From: Lineus longissimus
Lineage: Eukaryota > Nemertea > Pilidiophora > Heteronemertea > Lineidae
Reading direction: 5' to 3'
Assembly (NCBI RefSeq): GCF_910592395.1
Contig: NC_088309.1
Coordinates: 17,796,599 to 17,860,598 of the forward strand
DNA length: 64,000 bases
How positions within the stretch are numbered: the first letter of the stretch is position 1; each line of letters opens with the position of its first letter. A program made the translations under genes and the position numbers. Below are positions 22,107 to 35,299 of the stretch, piece after piece. The notes below the pieces were generated by a model. That model was not told the origin of the DNA and did not search any database. It saw nothing but the letters and a program-made list of their open reading frames with translations.

Positions 22107-25100
22107 TATTAGTACTCAGCCGCCTCTCGATATCTTTTTGTTTAATGACGTATGGGAGTGAAAAAATCTGCAGTCTCAGGAAGAAATGAAGCCGCATAAT
22201 GGCTAGCCAATAATCTGCTCTAAAATAACGGGTATAGTTTTTTGTATTGTGCATTTTGGTGATTACAAGGCTGGTTTGTTAATTTAGTTGATGCCCGATT
22301 GTGTAATGTTTGCTTTGCTTGATAATGCTGTATAATGACAATACATTTTACACGAATGGCAATGATATTAAATGCCATAAAAGCCATTCGTTCGCTGCGA
22401 CCCTGACTATTCTGTCAACGATATTTGTTCAGACGATCATTTAATAAAATTGAATGCTGTCTTAACCTGCCTTAAAGTGTGTTTTATTGCGTTGAGGGGA
22501 TTGATACCGAGGTGGAGGTGTTGGCTGTCTCACAAACACCACGAGTGGAACTGAAATTTAGACCAAAGCCGAGGCACCTCGTCGAGGTTTTGGGCGGAAA
22601 GACAACTCCACGCAGTGGAGTATTTTTAGACCCAATATAGCCTGATAGTTGGCTCGTGATGTCTGCTTGCCCTCACCCGCACTGCTAAGGTCGTTACTAA
22701 TAACGATCAAAATCTCTGATATACCCATCCAAATCAGGGGTCAGGCCTGATGTTCGCTTCTCCCGCATATTTATTTGTGTGTGAGGGCCGGAGAGGCGAA
22801 CATTAGCCCATGATTTTCTCAGGATGTGACATGCCAGACAAGCTCAGGATGTATTTACCTGGGCAATACACCTCAGGTGCCAGATGCGTCGGTAGATTTT
22901 GCCCCGATGAAGCTAATCTATACTGAAGACGTTTCAAAGTTCCTTCGGCAACAAGACCGAAAATCATTGCTTCCGGTGTGGTTGGAGATCTCGTCCCCAA
23001 TGATAAAAATTTTCACCAATGGTCCCGATGTATACAGTTTTGTTGGTCCCTTTAAATTGACAACACAGCCAAAAACAATCAGTTCCAATGTACGTTTTAT
23101 TAGTCGATGCGCGAAAGTGTATGGGTATATCACAATGTCAAAGTTTGCTTTTGGTGTGTGCAAACTGACTGAGACAGCTAAAGGTGGAAGCTGTATCTTC
23201 TGTCTAGCAGTCACAAGACTAAGTAGATTTGACTGAAAGGGATATCCAGGACCTGGATAATCTCTGGAAGGAAGAGGGGTCGGCCGCCCTCTGAAATTTT
23301 AGCCTACACCAAATGGTGGTCCGGTGGTCCCATGAAAAGTCCGGTAGGCCTTTAATGGGTCTCTGCCAGATGTCGAATGGAAGGGTGGGTGTCTCATATC
23401 CTCCATGCAGCCAGCTTGCTTGAGTTCCTCCTGTAGAGCTCCCCGTGTAGAAAGAAAGAAGAGGGATGCGCCAAAAATCACGCTAAGCTCCTCAGATCCC
23501 CATGTTTCAGGTTATTTCCAATAAAGATGGCAATCCTTGTGTGGCAGTAGATTTAGTCCCGGTTCGAGAATTTACTGGAAACAGCGTTGTTTCTACTGAG
23601 ATGTTGTCATGAGGATCATAATGACCCTTGATTATGTCTGGTGTGGCAAGATGTTTTTGTTACGGGTAGATTGTACAGTTGATGGACATTCAACCAAATA
23701 CAAACCACCATTTTTATACCTGACTGAGTAGGTTGCGTTGCTTGGTTTCCAAATGAGAAACAAGCAGGACCAAAGACCGGCAACGTTGTGACATCCCTAT
23801 ATGCACTCGGACTGCATGCGTTTTGTCACGAGTCTGAGCACAAGGGGGGTTTCGAGTACGGACTGGGCGTAAATACAGAATTGACCAAAATTCATTAAGT
23901 CCCGCCCTATATGTCCCGAAGATGCAGCTAGTAGCTACTATATAGGCCACTGTAGTCTACCGTGCTATGGATACGTCAAACGTTTGATACGTCAAACGCC
24001 TTACGTTGCAGATATCGAAATCTAGCAACAATAATTTTAAAGGGCTGCATTTAACAGCGGGAGGCAGGGGCTTATTTTGATTTGGCCTGTTTTGCAGAGA
24101 CGAAGAGTCGTGTTCTGACCTCCCCCCCCCTCCCCTCCCCGGATGAAAAAGTTGAATACGCCTCAGTACGCCCGGCCGTTTACTGCAATCAAGTGATGAT
24201 TTACCGGCGGAGAAACGATCCAGAAGAAAATCGGTCATGACATTGAGATGATTTTCGATGACACTTCGCATATCGAAATTACTCGGACAAACTTCATTCA
24301 TAACAATGCATCACGTGCGTCAAATATACTAGGACACCCGTCCTTTATCATAACAGTCAATTAAACCGAACTTTGTTCTGTAGTTCACTTGACCCCGTGT
24401 TTATTAGTAATGGTTCGGTCATTATTTGGATGCTTTCCCAGTTGCGCTAATAACTGTAAGAATTATCAAACTTTCTTTCCGCGTAACCGGGTGGCAATAT
24501 TCCCAGGCCGACCGGCGTGGATCGGCGCGTTAATTCCGATGAAGTTGCGCTAAAATATTGAAATTTCCCATGTCCGTCCGGACCATGCAGCCGGCCTAGG
24601 CCGGCCTGGCCGGTCCCACTACAGTCGTCAGCCTCGGCGGACTACTACAACCGGCCATAATTTGGAGTGAGAAGGCCGGGAACAAGCAGAAACCCCCCCC
24701 TACCGATTGATGGATTGTCAATTTAAGAAAAATGTCGTAGGACTAACTCGAAAGTATATAATGTTAGTGCAGGCCTTTTAGTCGTCCTTTACCCATTTAA
24801 TGTATATTTTTTTGGTGACAGTACATCAATCAATGTCTCCTGGTTCTACGTCCGCCGGGGAATACTACATTCTGATGATGCTGCAGAAAGCGCTAAATGT
24901 CATGGATACCTATAGCCAAAGTTACTGTTTTTTATTCATATAAAGAGTATTTATAATCTGGTATATCTTTGCCAAGTGGCAAGAAAGAAATGAAAAGGAA
25001 CATATCTATGCCTTAAAAATGATTTGGTACATACATTAAATTTATCGACCTATGAAAGTTTTAGAACATTTCCGAAGTATGAGATTGCAGGAATCCTGTG

Positions 25101-25537
25101 TCAATCTGTGATAAGTTTGCTATAGGTTTCATCTTGCAGGCCAGACCATATCAGAAATTCAGTACACCCGTACCGAGTGTAAACAGAAAATTGGTTTCCG
25201 AACAGAGGGTGAAGTACTTTCAAGTACACCGCTTGAACTGTGGAAAGGACCGGCATTGTTAAGAAAATAGCGCGAAGCGTGTATATTTAGGAGGACTCTG
25301 GCCCACCACACTTCAAAACTTTAAAAAGACTCTTCAAATATTTACCAGTGCGACGATCCTGACAGTATGCGGAAAATGGAAATGATTGACTTTCTCTTCA
25401 ATGATAGTTCATGTTGGCGCATTAATTTCATCAAAGTGGCAATTATTACATTATTGTCCATCTCAACCCAATACACTATATACATGTACATCGATGGACA
25501 GACATTAAATCTGGGCATTTTGTATTGACTTTCATGT

Positions 25538-27045
25538 GTTTGAGACGTACAATCATAATGACTGGGACATGTAATAGTGACATCCGTGGGTTTGAGATGG
25601 ACAATCATAATGACTGAGACATGTGATAGTTACGTCCATGGGTTTGAGGCGGATAATCATAATGACTGGGACATGTAATAGTGACGTCCATGGGTTTGAG
25701 ACGGACAGTCATAATGACTGGGACATGTAATAGTGACGTCTATGTGTTTGAGACGGACCATCATAATGACTGGGACATGTGATAGTGACGTCTATGTGTT
25801 TGAGATGGACAATCATAATGACTGGGACACGTAATAGTGACGTCCATGTGTTTGAAATAACAATCATAATGACTGGGACACGTAATAGTGACGTGTATGT
25901 GTTTGAGACGGACAATCATAATGATTGGGACGTGTGATAGTGACGTCCATGGGTTTGAGACGGACAATCATAATGAATGGGACATGTAATAGTGACGTGT
26001 ATGTGTTTGAGACGGACAATCATAATGACGGGGACATGTAATAGTGACGTCCATGGGTTTGAGACGGACAATCATAATGACTGGGACATGTGATAGTGAC
26101 GTCCATGGGTTTGAGACGGACAATCATAATGACTGGGACATGTAATAGTGACGTCTATGGGTTTGAGACGGACAGTCATAATGAATGGGACATGTAATAG
26201 TGACGTGTATGTGTTTTAGACGGACAATCATAATGACCGGGACATGTAATAGTGACTCGACGTGTATGTGTTTAAGATGGACAATCATAATGACCGGGTG
26301 ACGTCCATGGGTTTGAGACGGACAAACATAATGACTGGGACATGTAATAGTGACGTCCATGGGTTTGAGACGGACAATCATAATGACTGGGACATGTAAT
26401 AGTGACGTCTATGGGTTTGAGACGGACAGTCATAATGAATGGGACATGTAATAGTGACGTGTATGTGTTTTAGACGGACAATCATAATGACCGGGACATG
26501 TAATAGTGACTCGACGTGTATGTGTTTAAGATGGACAATCATAATGACCGGGTGATGTCCATGGGTTTGAGACGGACAAACATAATGACTGGGACATGTA
26601 ATAGTGACGTCCATGGGTTTGAGACGGACAATCATAATGACTGGGACATGTAATAGTGACGTCCATGGGTTTGAGACAGACAATCATTATGACTTGGACA
26701 TGTACATGTAATAGTGACGTCCATGGGTTTGAGACGGACAGTCATAATGACTGGGACATGTACATGTAATAGTGACGTCTACGTGTTTGAGACGGACAAT
26801 CATAATGACTGGGACATGTGATAGTGACGTCCATGGGTTTGAGACGGACAGTCATAATGACTGGGGCATGTAATAGTGACGTGTATGTGTTTGGGACGGA
26901 CAATCATGTAATAGTGACGTCTATGCATTGGAGACGGACAGTCATAATGACTGGGTTATGTAATAATGACGTCCATGGGTTTGAGACGGACAATCACACT
27001 GATTGGAACATGTATCAGTGATGTCCATGGGTTTGGGACGGGCAA
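25538..27045. repeat. 52-bp minisatellite array, about 28-29 units
   Basis: Tandem units of about 52 bp, spelled piecewise as 'gtttgagacggacaatcata', 'atgactgggacatgtaatag', 'tgacgtccatgg'. Common variants are ccatggg/tatgtg/ctatgtg and cgtaat/tgtgat. A higher-order duplication of about 254 bp is visible (about 26120-26375 against 26375-26630), including the shared variants 'tgactcgacgtgtatgtg' and 'gaccgggtga'. Nearly every unit keeps TGACGT, the CRE half-site core. Open frames in the array are by-products of the repeat. Edges decay gradually, ending near 27045. Confidence 0.92.
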
Positions 27046-27049
27046 TATA

Positions 27050-29740
27050 ATACTAGTACAAGTTTCTGGTATCTACAAAGTTAAGTACACATGCACTAAA
27101 TATTTCTAAGTTTTTTTAAACCTTGAAACAAGATAAGATGAGTCTCAATCAAGTTCAGTATGTTCGTTCACTAACATTCTTGGCAAAACCAGTGCTGATG
27201 ACCGTAAGAGGTTTGTTTGTTCCGATCATGAGCCATAATCATGAGCACCAGCTTCTCGTACTCTATGCCTATATAGTATTTCGGCGCTCATTTTAATTCT
27301 ATCTCGACTTTTACGAAGAGGCCTGTTACTGTTATTAGAGAGAGGTTATCAATTACGATTAATCATGCACAGTTTACAGTACGCACTATGCACCCATGCA
27401 CTGTGTCTCGTTTTGACTGCACCGGTTTAATATACCGCTTAGGTTGGTGCATCCAAATTATGGAAGCAGACAAAAAAAGAAGTCCAAATTACACTTCATC
27501 GTTTACCTAGAGGTGTTTTAGAATAGAAATTGATACCTCACTGTCGGTATTGGTTGTCTCACCAAACATCGCTAGGTTGGAGCTGGCATTTTCACCCACA
27601 AGCTCGACTGCCGCCTCGGTTTGGCCTACACATTTTGGCTCCCCCCCCCCGTCCTCTTGGTGTTTTGTAAGACAACCAATATTTCCAGTTCGGGATCATA
27701 TACATACCATATACCATATTTTCGTACGAACCGGTACCTCATAATTCCGTGCATGCAGTGCATTAAACGAAATAAAGAATCATTCATCTTATCGAGTCCC
27801 GCATTAAGTATACCGGCGAGCAAGTTTCATTAACTTTTTATGGTGGGTCAAGGATAAAGGCATCTCAAGCTACACTCCGGAAGCAGTGGACCGGCCTCGT
27901 TCCTCACCCTATGAGACAGTATGAATAGGATGACGAAATGGACTGCCCTGCGGTCTACCTTAAAACCAGAAAGAGAATCGAGTCCGGGCAATAAAAATGA
28001 GTGTGTGTGGGGGGGGGGGGGGGTCTTGCTTCTTTTTCACACCGGCAGTATAGCAAGTGTAAGCATAATGGTTTGCTCTACGGTAGGAACGAATGAATAT
28101 TGAATAATTGAGTTCGAGTTCGACCCTCTGTTTATTCCTTTAGTCCAGGAGATAAGACCACTTTATTTACTTCTTCGTAGTTTGCCGGATGCGGAATATT
28201 TCTATTGTAGGGAGAGCAAACGAGAACTTCTATTTCTTGTTCGGTGCGAAAGTGCGATGTCTCTATCACACATCGTGACTACTAGATCAAGAAAAAACGA
28301 TGCGCCCGAGATTTTCACTTGCGATCTCAATTTCTTTATAAAAGCCTACCACGGTGTCGATCGGATTTGTTTGACCAACTCGAACAAAAGCTCCATGATT
28401 GATGAGCTTAACCTCAGACTCCGCTCGCTCCCAGTGACTTTTAATCAGACACGACCCTGGCGCTGGCGGGCCGCCTGCTGCCTCTGCCAAGAAACCACTA
28501 GCAGATTTGCCTCACGGCGATCGCATATCATAATAATGCGGCGTTGCACGGAGAGAGATCCTGTGGGGTCTCGATTTACCTTTCATCCCACATTTGTCTT
28601 GATGACGAAGTCAAAAACCGACGACCGGGATAAGACCACTTTAACGCTATATACAGGAGGCGGACGGCTGACCAAAGAAATCACACCAAGCACAAATGGA
28701 TCAGACTTATTACAAGGGAAATCAGATGAGGAACACCATTATTTCTAATCAAAGTACCTCGCATTACGCAAATACTCTATAATTAGGGAGATTTGAGAGG
28801 CGCTGAGTTTATTTGTTGAGTTCGGCTCAGGATCTTTAAAGACATTTTGTCGTCAATATCATCTCAGCAATAACCTGTATTTTGTCTTATGAATGCTACG
28901 AAGTCGAGCAGGATCCGTCTCGACCTTTTTCGTCCAGGTGTATGATAACAATTTCAACCTCGAAATGCTGAAAAATCGAGCAGGATCCGTCTCGATTGAT
29001 TATAGCGTCTTGAGTTATTCAATCATTATTTAAATAGATAATGGTATCATTACATAAAGATTTTGTTCTTGGCCTGTTTCAGTCAGTATCCTATTTTTCT
29101 TAAAGTGTTCGATGTTTCTAAGAAAAATTACTGTCGTTTTTTTTAGCACGCACGCGGTCTTGGCGCAGGAAATGCTTTCCCGCCACCCGAATGTACCCGA
29201 GATCGACCACAACCCTAATGTCATCTGGATCCCCTCCAAGTCGTTTGAAGAAGTCTGGAGCCGGATGCCCAAAAATGCCTGAAGATCACAACTGGCGATC
29301 GGGAGGGCCACCGTTTTGGCGGTCACCCAATCTTTGCTCCAAAATAAATTTAACTTCATTGATTTAGTGTCCCATATTTCTCTCAGACCATCGTGGCGTG
29401 ACCTCATATCCACGTTTCTATTGGTTGATTGGACTCGCGATCTGTTCAAAACAAAGGTCCTCGAAATAAGGCGGACTACGCCGAACTGATGTTGGGTCAT
29501 TGCACTAAATATCTATTGGAAATGGCACGAACTTCCAACCCCGGGTCGTGGTCATGTGAGGAAACATTGCCAAACATTCTAAATTATATATAATGATTGT
29601 GATCGAAGGTCATAAAGGGAGGCCATAAGGAAGGGACCTTCAGAATCCTTACTTTTAGTCTCAACCCATAACAATGTCACCTTTGTCCAACTCACCAAAC
29701 CCGGTGGTTATGCCGCCCGACGTGGAATTGAAGGGACAGC
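27050..29740. other. no confident gene
   Basis: Mostly unique DNA, with a G-run at 28008-28023 and a C-run at 27640-27649. A 188-codon plus frame at 28182-28748 has no recognisable motif and no splice signals I trust. A direct doublet 'gtcgagcaggatccgtctcga'-like lies at 28911-28932 and 28975-28996. Another doublet 'gataagaccacttta' lies at 28150 and 28630. Nothing assignable. Confidence 0.45.
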
Positions 29741-29754
29741 TCGTATCACTGAAG

Positions 29755-30345
29755 GCTTGTTACCAGATCAGCACATGGTTGAGAGACAGCCGGGACAGCT
29801 TGTCACCACATCAGCACAAGGCTGAGAGACGGCCAGGACAGCTTGTACCAGATCATCACAAGACTTCGTGCGAGACGGCCGGGACAGCATTTTACCACAT
29901 CAGCACAAGGCTGAGAAATGGCTGGGACTGCTTGTGCCAGATCAGCACATGGCTGAGAGACGACCGGGACAGCTTGTCACCAGATCAGCACAAGACTGAG
30001 AGACGGCCGGGACAGCTTGTAACAGATCAGTACAAGGCTGAGAGACGGCTTGGACATCTTGTACCGTATCAGCACAAGGCTGAGAGACGGCTGGGACAGC
30101 TTGTAACCAGATCAGCACAAGGCTGAGAGACGGCCGGGACAGCTTGCTATTAAATCAGCACAAGGCTGCGAAACGGCCGGGACATCTTGTTACCAGATCA
30201 CTGAGCACAAGGCTGGAGACGGTCGGGACAGCCTTTTCTAGATAAGCACAAGGCTGCGAGACGACTGGGGCAGCCTGTTACCAGATCAGTACAATGCTGC
30301 GAGACGGCCGGGACAGCTTGTAACCAGATCAGCACAAGGCTGTGA
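29755..30345 (+). repeat. 43-bp minisatellite array, about 14 units
   Basis: Units of about 42-43 bp: 'gcacaaggctgagagacggc', 'cgggacagcttgtaaccaga', 'tca', with point changes and one larger disruption at 29860-29890. A 150-codon plus frame (29674-30126) passes through it and yields a quasi-repeated HKAERRPGQLV peptide. Unit length is not a fixed multiple of three, so conserved coding is unlikely. Confidence 0.88.
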
Positions 30346-30669
30346 AAATCTCCCATAGAAATATTCGGCGCTGAAAGGCACTTAAATTTCTTGAGCAGAC
30401 AATTCCACTGAGCAATTTTCAGCTATTATCAATGTGACCATTGTGATTACTAGTAATATAATCAACTTTATCTTGTCAAGTTATTGTGTCATTCGAAGGA
30501 GTATTCTGGGCCACTTCCCTTTTAACTTCTATGCAACTAGCGCCGCCATCGGAAATAGAAGGAACTGAAAAATCATGACGTCATAACAGCGTCATTGACA
30601 ACGCACCAAACACGATTTCAGCATTCAGAATTTTTTTGGAGGCAAATTTGAAAATATATAGGCCCGAAA

Positions 30670-33305
30670 ATGGTCGCTTCTGATCGTACAGGTATCCCGA
30701 TTGCCGCTAAAGAAAGAGGTAAACAATTAAAGATCATATTGAAGATAAAATCAGTACGAACTTACTTGCTAAAAACGTTGGAAAACTTTCGAGAAGAGCC
30801 CAGCTAGCGCAAGATCCACTCGAGACATGCATGATGATGCATTCAAGAGAGGCATTGGGGTTTTACCCGGGGGGGGGGGGGGGGGGTTAGGGCAAAACCA
30901 TGGTACAACCAGAGGGAGTATGATGTATTTTTGTTTTGGGCTCTTCTTCACCCTAGCCTCATACCGGCACACTGACAGTGATACACGGTAGTATCAAAGA
31001 CTATTAAAGTATCACAAATTCACCAGAAAAGTATCATGCTAGGCCTGGCCTTAGACATAGGCCTACATCACACATGCAAAACAAATTCCTATGGTGTATT
31101 CCAAACCATCCCCATCAAATTACATCAATATCATCATGTCATAGGTCATAGCCCATTCCAACACTAACAGAAGAATCCATGCCTGTCGCTTACTCCTGGA
31201 GCCCAACCCTTTTTTCGTAGTCTCTCACACTCTCTGGGCTTTTAGTTTTACACCCTTATTTTGAACACGTCAGAACTTGGAATGTGGATGCAGCCCCTAG
31301 GCCTAAGTCAGATATTTCTGACAGACTGTCTGGAGGGGGGGGGGGCTGAGTTTTTGTCACTATATGTCATTCAAAGGTAACATTTTAAGTTACTTACACT
31401 CTATACAGTAGTCGTAGTTTACCTCAAATGTTGTCTTCTTTTCAGGTCCTGGGCCAGGTCGTTATAAGTTGCCCACAACAGTTGGTTTTCATAACCATGA
31501 CTTCACCAAACATATGAAACCAGAGTATTCTTTTGGGAGAAGGCTTGCTGGAGACAGTAGTAAGTACATGTTTATGAGAAACCAGAGTACTCTTTTAGGA
31601 GATGACTTGCTAGAGACTGTAGTTAGTCCTTGTTTATGCGAAACCAGAGTATTCTCTTTCATAACCATGACTTCACCAAACATATGAAACCAGAGTATTC
31701 TTTTGGGAGAAGGCTTGCTGGAGACAGTAGTAAGTACATGTTTATGAGAAACCAGAGTACTCTTTTAGGAGATGACTTGCTAGAGACTGTAGTTAGTCCT
31801 TGTTTATGCGAAACCAGAGTATTCTCTTGGGAGAAGACCTGCTGGAGACTGTTACGTACTTGTTTATGAGAAATCAGAGTACTCTCTTGGGAGAAGACAT
31901 GCTGGAGACTGTAGTAGTAAGTACATGTTTATGAGAAACAAGAGTACCCTTTTTCGGAGATGAATTGCTGGCGACTGTAACAGTAAGTACTTGTTTATGA
32001 GAAACCAGAGTACTCTTTTGGGAGAAGACTTGCTGGTGACTCTAGTTAGTCCTGATACTGATTCTTCTATTCTGAACACTGATTTCATCCTTGAATGACC
32101 CTGAAAAAATCAAAGCATCGCACTAATACTGCGTATTGTTCCAAGGGGACTAAAGCTGATTAGTTAGGCCCACTAATAGGATTTTAGTTATATCAGTCGA
32201 GTCTAGTTTTATTAAACTGGTAAAATGTTTTCCTTGTTTTATTTTGTAATCTCAGTTTATTTTGCTTTCTTTTCTTTCAGTGGTTAGTAAGGGCAGCCCT
32301 GGCCCTAGTTACTTCATTGACTCAAGGATGACACGCCATGGTAAAGATGGGACCCCAATTTACTCAATATTGGGAAGACAGAAAGATCTACGTAAGTTCT
32401 GTCACAATCTGTCTCTCAAGTGTCAGTTTAAAATGATTCATTCATGCCTTCGTTCCAATCAATGAAGCTAATGATGAAATAGGATCGAGCTTGATTACCT
32501 TCATAGCCATGCATGCAATGTCACAATCCAGTCATGTCACAATCAATAAGTCACAATCTAAGCGTATCTACCAAGGGTCATTGAGACATGTCAAAATGAT
32601 TGTGACTTCATGAAGTAATGATGATTGACTTAGTCAGAATCAACATAAGTACATGTGAGGATGACCAAAACAAGTCATCGACTTATGTGTCTGCAAAAAT
32701 ATAAGTTTGGGACAAGCTCCCCTTGCTGACTCCACTGACACAAGCACCTTCTCCTCCTACCTTAGTTTCCAGACCTAGGAGCACCTGATTCCTAAACTAT
32801 GATTACTATTTCAGAAACCTTCATGACTCCTTCACCTGGATCCTACTGCCCAGAGAAGGTCCATCCACAGGGCGAACGCCATGCCCCAGTCTACTCCATG
32901 AGTACCAGGACCAAATTCAGACATAAGGATCAAATCCCTGCACCGAGCAGTTACAGCCTGCCAACACTAATAGGAGCCAGACAGCCCAACAAAAGGACTT
33001 TCCCAAGTTACTCAATGACGGGTCGATCAAAAACTGGAAGCTTTTCTGAGGACCTTGCAAAAACTCCTGGACCAGGGCAATACAATGCAACTGAGCCAAA
33101 CATTGTAAAACAAAAGTCCCCCATCTTCTCCATGCTGGGCCGTAGCTATATGCCGGGAGACAACACCAACAAGCCAGGACCAGGTGCACACCGACCAGAA
33201 TTAGTCGTCATTAATAAGCATCAACCACCGAAGTTCTCTCTTGGTATTCGCCATTCTGAGTTCGTTTGCCCAATAATAGTCTCAAGTCCCAGATGTGACG
33301 GATAA
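30670..33305 (+). CDS. CIMAP1A: ODF3/SHIPPO-type ciliary microtubule-associated protein, four exons
   Basis: Exons 30670-30718, 31446-31559, 32281-32391 and 32815-33305 join in frame to 254 codons plus stop, the usual length of the family. All introns are GT-AG and phase 1. Exon 1 encodes MVASDRTGIPIAAKER. The joined protein carries serial STPGR/PGP repeats: GPGPGRYKLP, GSPGPSYF, TPSPGSYCPE, IPAPSSYSLP, KTPGPGQYN, KPGPGAHRPE. It also has alternating Y-S-(I/M)-x-GR blocks (IYSILGRQ, SYSMTGRSK, IFSMLGRSY) and ends FSLGIRHSEF. Such proteins bind sperm-tail and ciliary microtubules. The second exon and its donor are partly reiterated inside the next intron (31560-32045). A polyadenylation signal follows at 33398. 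Confidence 0.9.
31560..32045 (+). repeat. intronic reiteration of the CIMAP1A exon-2 3' end and splice donor
   Basis: The last 70 bp of exon 2 recurs at about 31660-31729, offset 170 bp from the original, including its donor 'agtagtaagtacatg'. Shorter 55-65-bp units continue to about 32045, each built on 'gagaaaccagagtactcttt', 'tgggagaagacttgctggag', 'actgtagtaagtac'. Several units therefore keep donor-like gtaagt sequence. The array lies entirely within intron 2. Confidence 0.8.
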
Positions 33306-33397
33306 CTTATCCTGCAAAAACCCATCTCTTCAATAATGAATATTTGGATATTATGAATTATCTGTATTGGTGCTTCCTCCAACTTCTTTACAAGGTG

Positions 33398-33403
33398 AAT
33401 AAA
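33398..33403 (+). terminator. polyadenylation signal of CIMAP1A
   Basis: AATAAA about 93 bp after the TAA stop, the first canonical signal downstream and in an AT-rich 3' UTR context. Confidence 0.65.
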
Positions 33404-33589
33404 GTTTGCCATATTTACAATCTATTTATAAACATACAATCTTTTGGCTTGAATCATTGAATTTCATTTTAGTTTTGTTGTTGGTTTGAAATAGCATATT
33501 CTTCTGTCAACATAGCTAACATATCTAATAGCATAAATTAGTTGTGACGTAATCTGCATGGACCAAGTGACGATCCAAGAAGTTGGGAT

Positions 33590-33737
33590 TGTCCTGACAT
33601 AAAGAAAACCACATTGCCATTCATGTAGCTCTGATTGTGCCAGAGGACATGTGAATATGATGTGTTGATCCAACACATATCCTTTGGCACAATCAGAGCT
33701 ACATAAATGGCAATGTGGCTTTGGTTGTGTCTGGACA
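33590..33737. repeat. hairpin-forming inverted repeat
   Basis: The arms 33604-33652 and 33674-33722 are almost perfect complements ('cacattgccattcatgtagc' against its mirror), with weaker pairing extending outward to 33590 and 33737. The spacer is about 21 bp. Neighbouring DNA to 34080 repeats a 'ttgtgac.atgtcct' word. It could be a MITE with blurred ends. Confidence 0.75.
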
Positions 33738-33739
33738 AA

Positions 33740-35270
33740 ACCTAAGACGACTAGGACCAAGTATAAAATGTGTAGCTAGTTGTGACAGTGTCCTAAGTAT
33801 TAAGGACTGGCAATGGTTTAAGCTGTGATTGTGTCTCCTACACTAGCGGGGACGAAATCACTCGTAGAAGGTTGTGACGATGTCCTTAATAAGGACGTGA
33901 ATTCGAGCTCTGGTTGTGTCAAAATACCAAGGATAAGATCATTGTTTATAATAAATAGTACCAGGTGTGACTTGTCCAAATTGCTTGTTTTAATCTGAGG
34001 GGTGACTGTGACGGACTGGCGTTGGTAAAAAAAAAGATCCTAGGTGAGATTGAAAGTATTTGTTGTGACTAGCTACACGTTAGCTACTCCTAACCTAGTG
34101 GTTAACACTGCTGGCTACCACGCAAAAGGGCCCAGGGAGAACCCAGGATTGTATTTCTCGATGAACCGGTGTGGCTTTCAATGAACTTAAATTCCTGGCT
34201 CTTCACGGTTCTTCGATTGGAACAGGTTAAAGACCCTACCAAGTGAGAAACATGAGTACAGGTAACTTGCGTGGACTCGACCTCAAGTCGAAGTCACTAG
34301 GCCAATAAACCAATTGGCACCTTACCACAGTGGTACGAAATACTCAGTGGGTATTTACGCAGTTGCACGAGATACAGTTGAAAAATACTCCCTGGAAAAT
34401 CATCTCCAAGTGCAGAGCGAGCGCTAAAGAAAAAGAAGAAGTTAGGGGCTCCAGGTGGTTCTGGCTGATTCGTGATATCGACAATGCTCCCATTCGAGTT
34501 GATCTTCAGAAATCAACCTGCATAGTACTGATCGTGTCTCTAGGACAGATGTTCCCTGTAGCTGTCACTGGGTTGCACCAGTGTCAGTGGTTTGCTTTTG
34601 ACGTTGTTTCAAATGTCTTTATGGCTTGGTTAAGAAATAGATTGTGACTATGTCTCCTTGGGAGTAGCTGTTGATATAGGTATGTTCTAGCTAATTTATC
34701 AAACGGGTACGCCGTTCATTGTTACTGGCGGTCCAGGAAAATGGAAATGCAGTTATACACAATGCCAGAGTGCAGTTATTATGCAAACGGATTTGCTGAA
34801 ACTTGATATTTATAGTAGGCCTATGTGTATTATATCTGCCATTTTGAAATTCATATTCAGTTGATATTCAAACCCTTTGAAATTTTCAAATTCAATTACA
34901 AATTTCAAATATTCTACGAACGACGTAGGCCTTTAAGGAATATTTTTTATTGAAATGGTCTGACACGTCCCATAATCAGTTCAATGACTCGACAAACAAC
35001 TTACTAGTAGTATTCCATAAACCACGCATATCTTCAGATGATGAAGCTAATCAAGATTCCTGCAAACAGGCCTCGCCCGAAAGAAAAACTTTTACTCCAA
35101 TAGTATTATTATAACCCAGATTAACGGACTTCTGCGTTCTTCCTGTTCATTTTGTTCAACAACATTACTGCGTCTATTGTTTTCCGAAAGCGAAGTACAA
35201 TCAGTTAAGATGGAGTTGTCATTCTATGATGCAGATCTCTGGTGACAGGATTCTAACACCATGGATTCAG
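33740..35270. other. no gene recognised
   Basis: Unique and low-copy DNA. 34720-34940 resembles 40120-40335 ('gaaaatggaaatgcagttat', 'atgccagagtgcagttatta', 'acgtaggcctttaagga'), so it is an interspersed repeat of unknown class. No coding exon is visible. Confidence 0.45.
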
Positions 35271-35299
35271 AATGAAGGTGAGTTCAAAATCATGGTTAC

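Larger units (their letters stand above)
19299..25530. other. 6-kb gene-poor region
   Basis: No convincing gene. Contents noted: a family-A MITE fragment (about 20322-20352), a possible TTAA-flanked element (20979-21186) within a diverged tandem pair (about 20995-21405), a family-D MITE-like end (about 21946-22106), and an open frame of 136 codons at 22826-23236 without recognisable motif or splice context. C-rich tracts occur at 24121-24140 and 24694-24702. Confidence 0.5.

Noticed and set aside
22826-23236. 136-codon ORF as a gene
   Set aside because: No family resemblance, and an antisense frame is equally open; not supported without transcripts.
25538-27045. CRISPR-like array
   Set aside because: Units are contiguous with no unique spacers, and the context is a eukaryotic genome; it is a minisatellite.
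28182-28748. 188-codon plus-strand ORF as a gene
   Set aside because: No recognisable domain, no hydrophobic leader, no reliable splice or poly(A) context; composition looks non-coding. Protein-level searches would decide.
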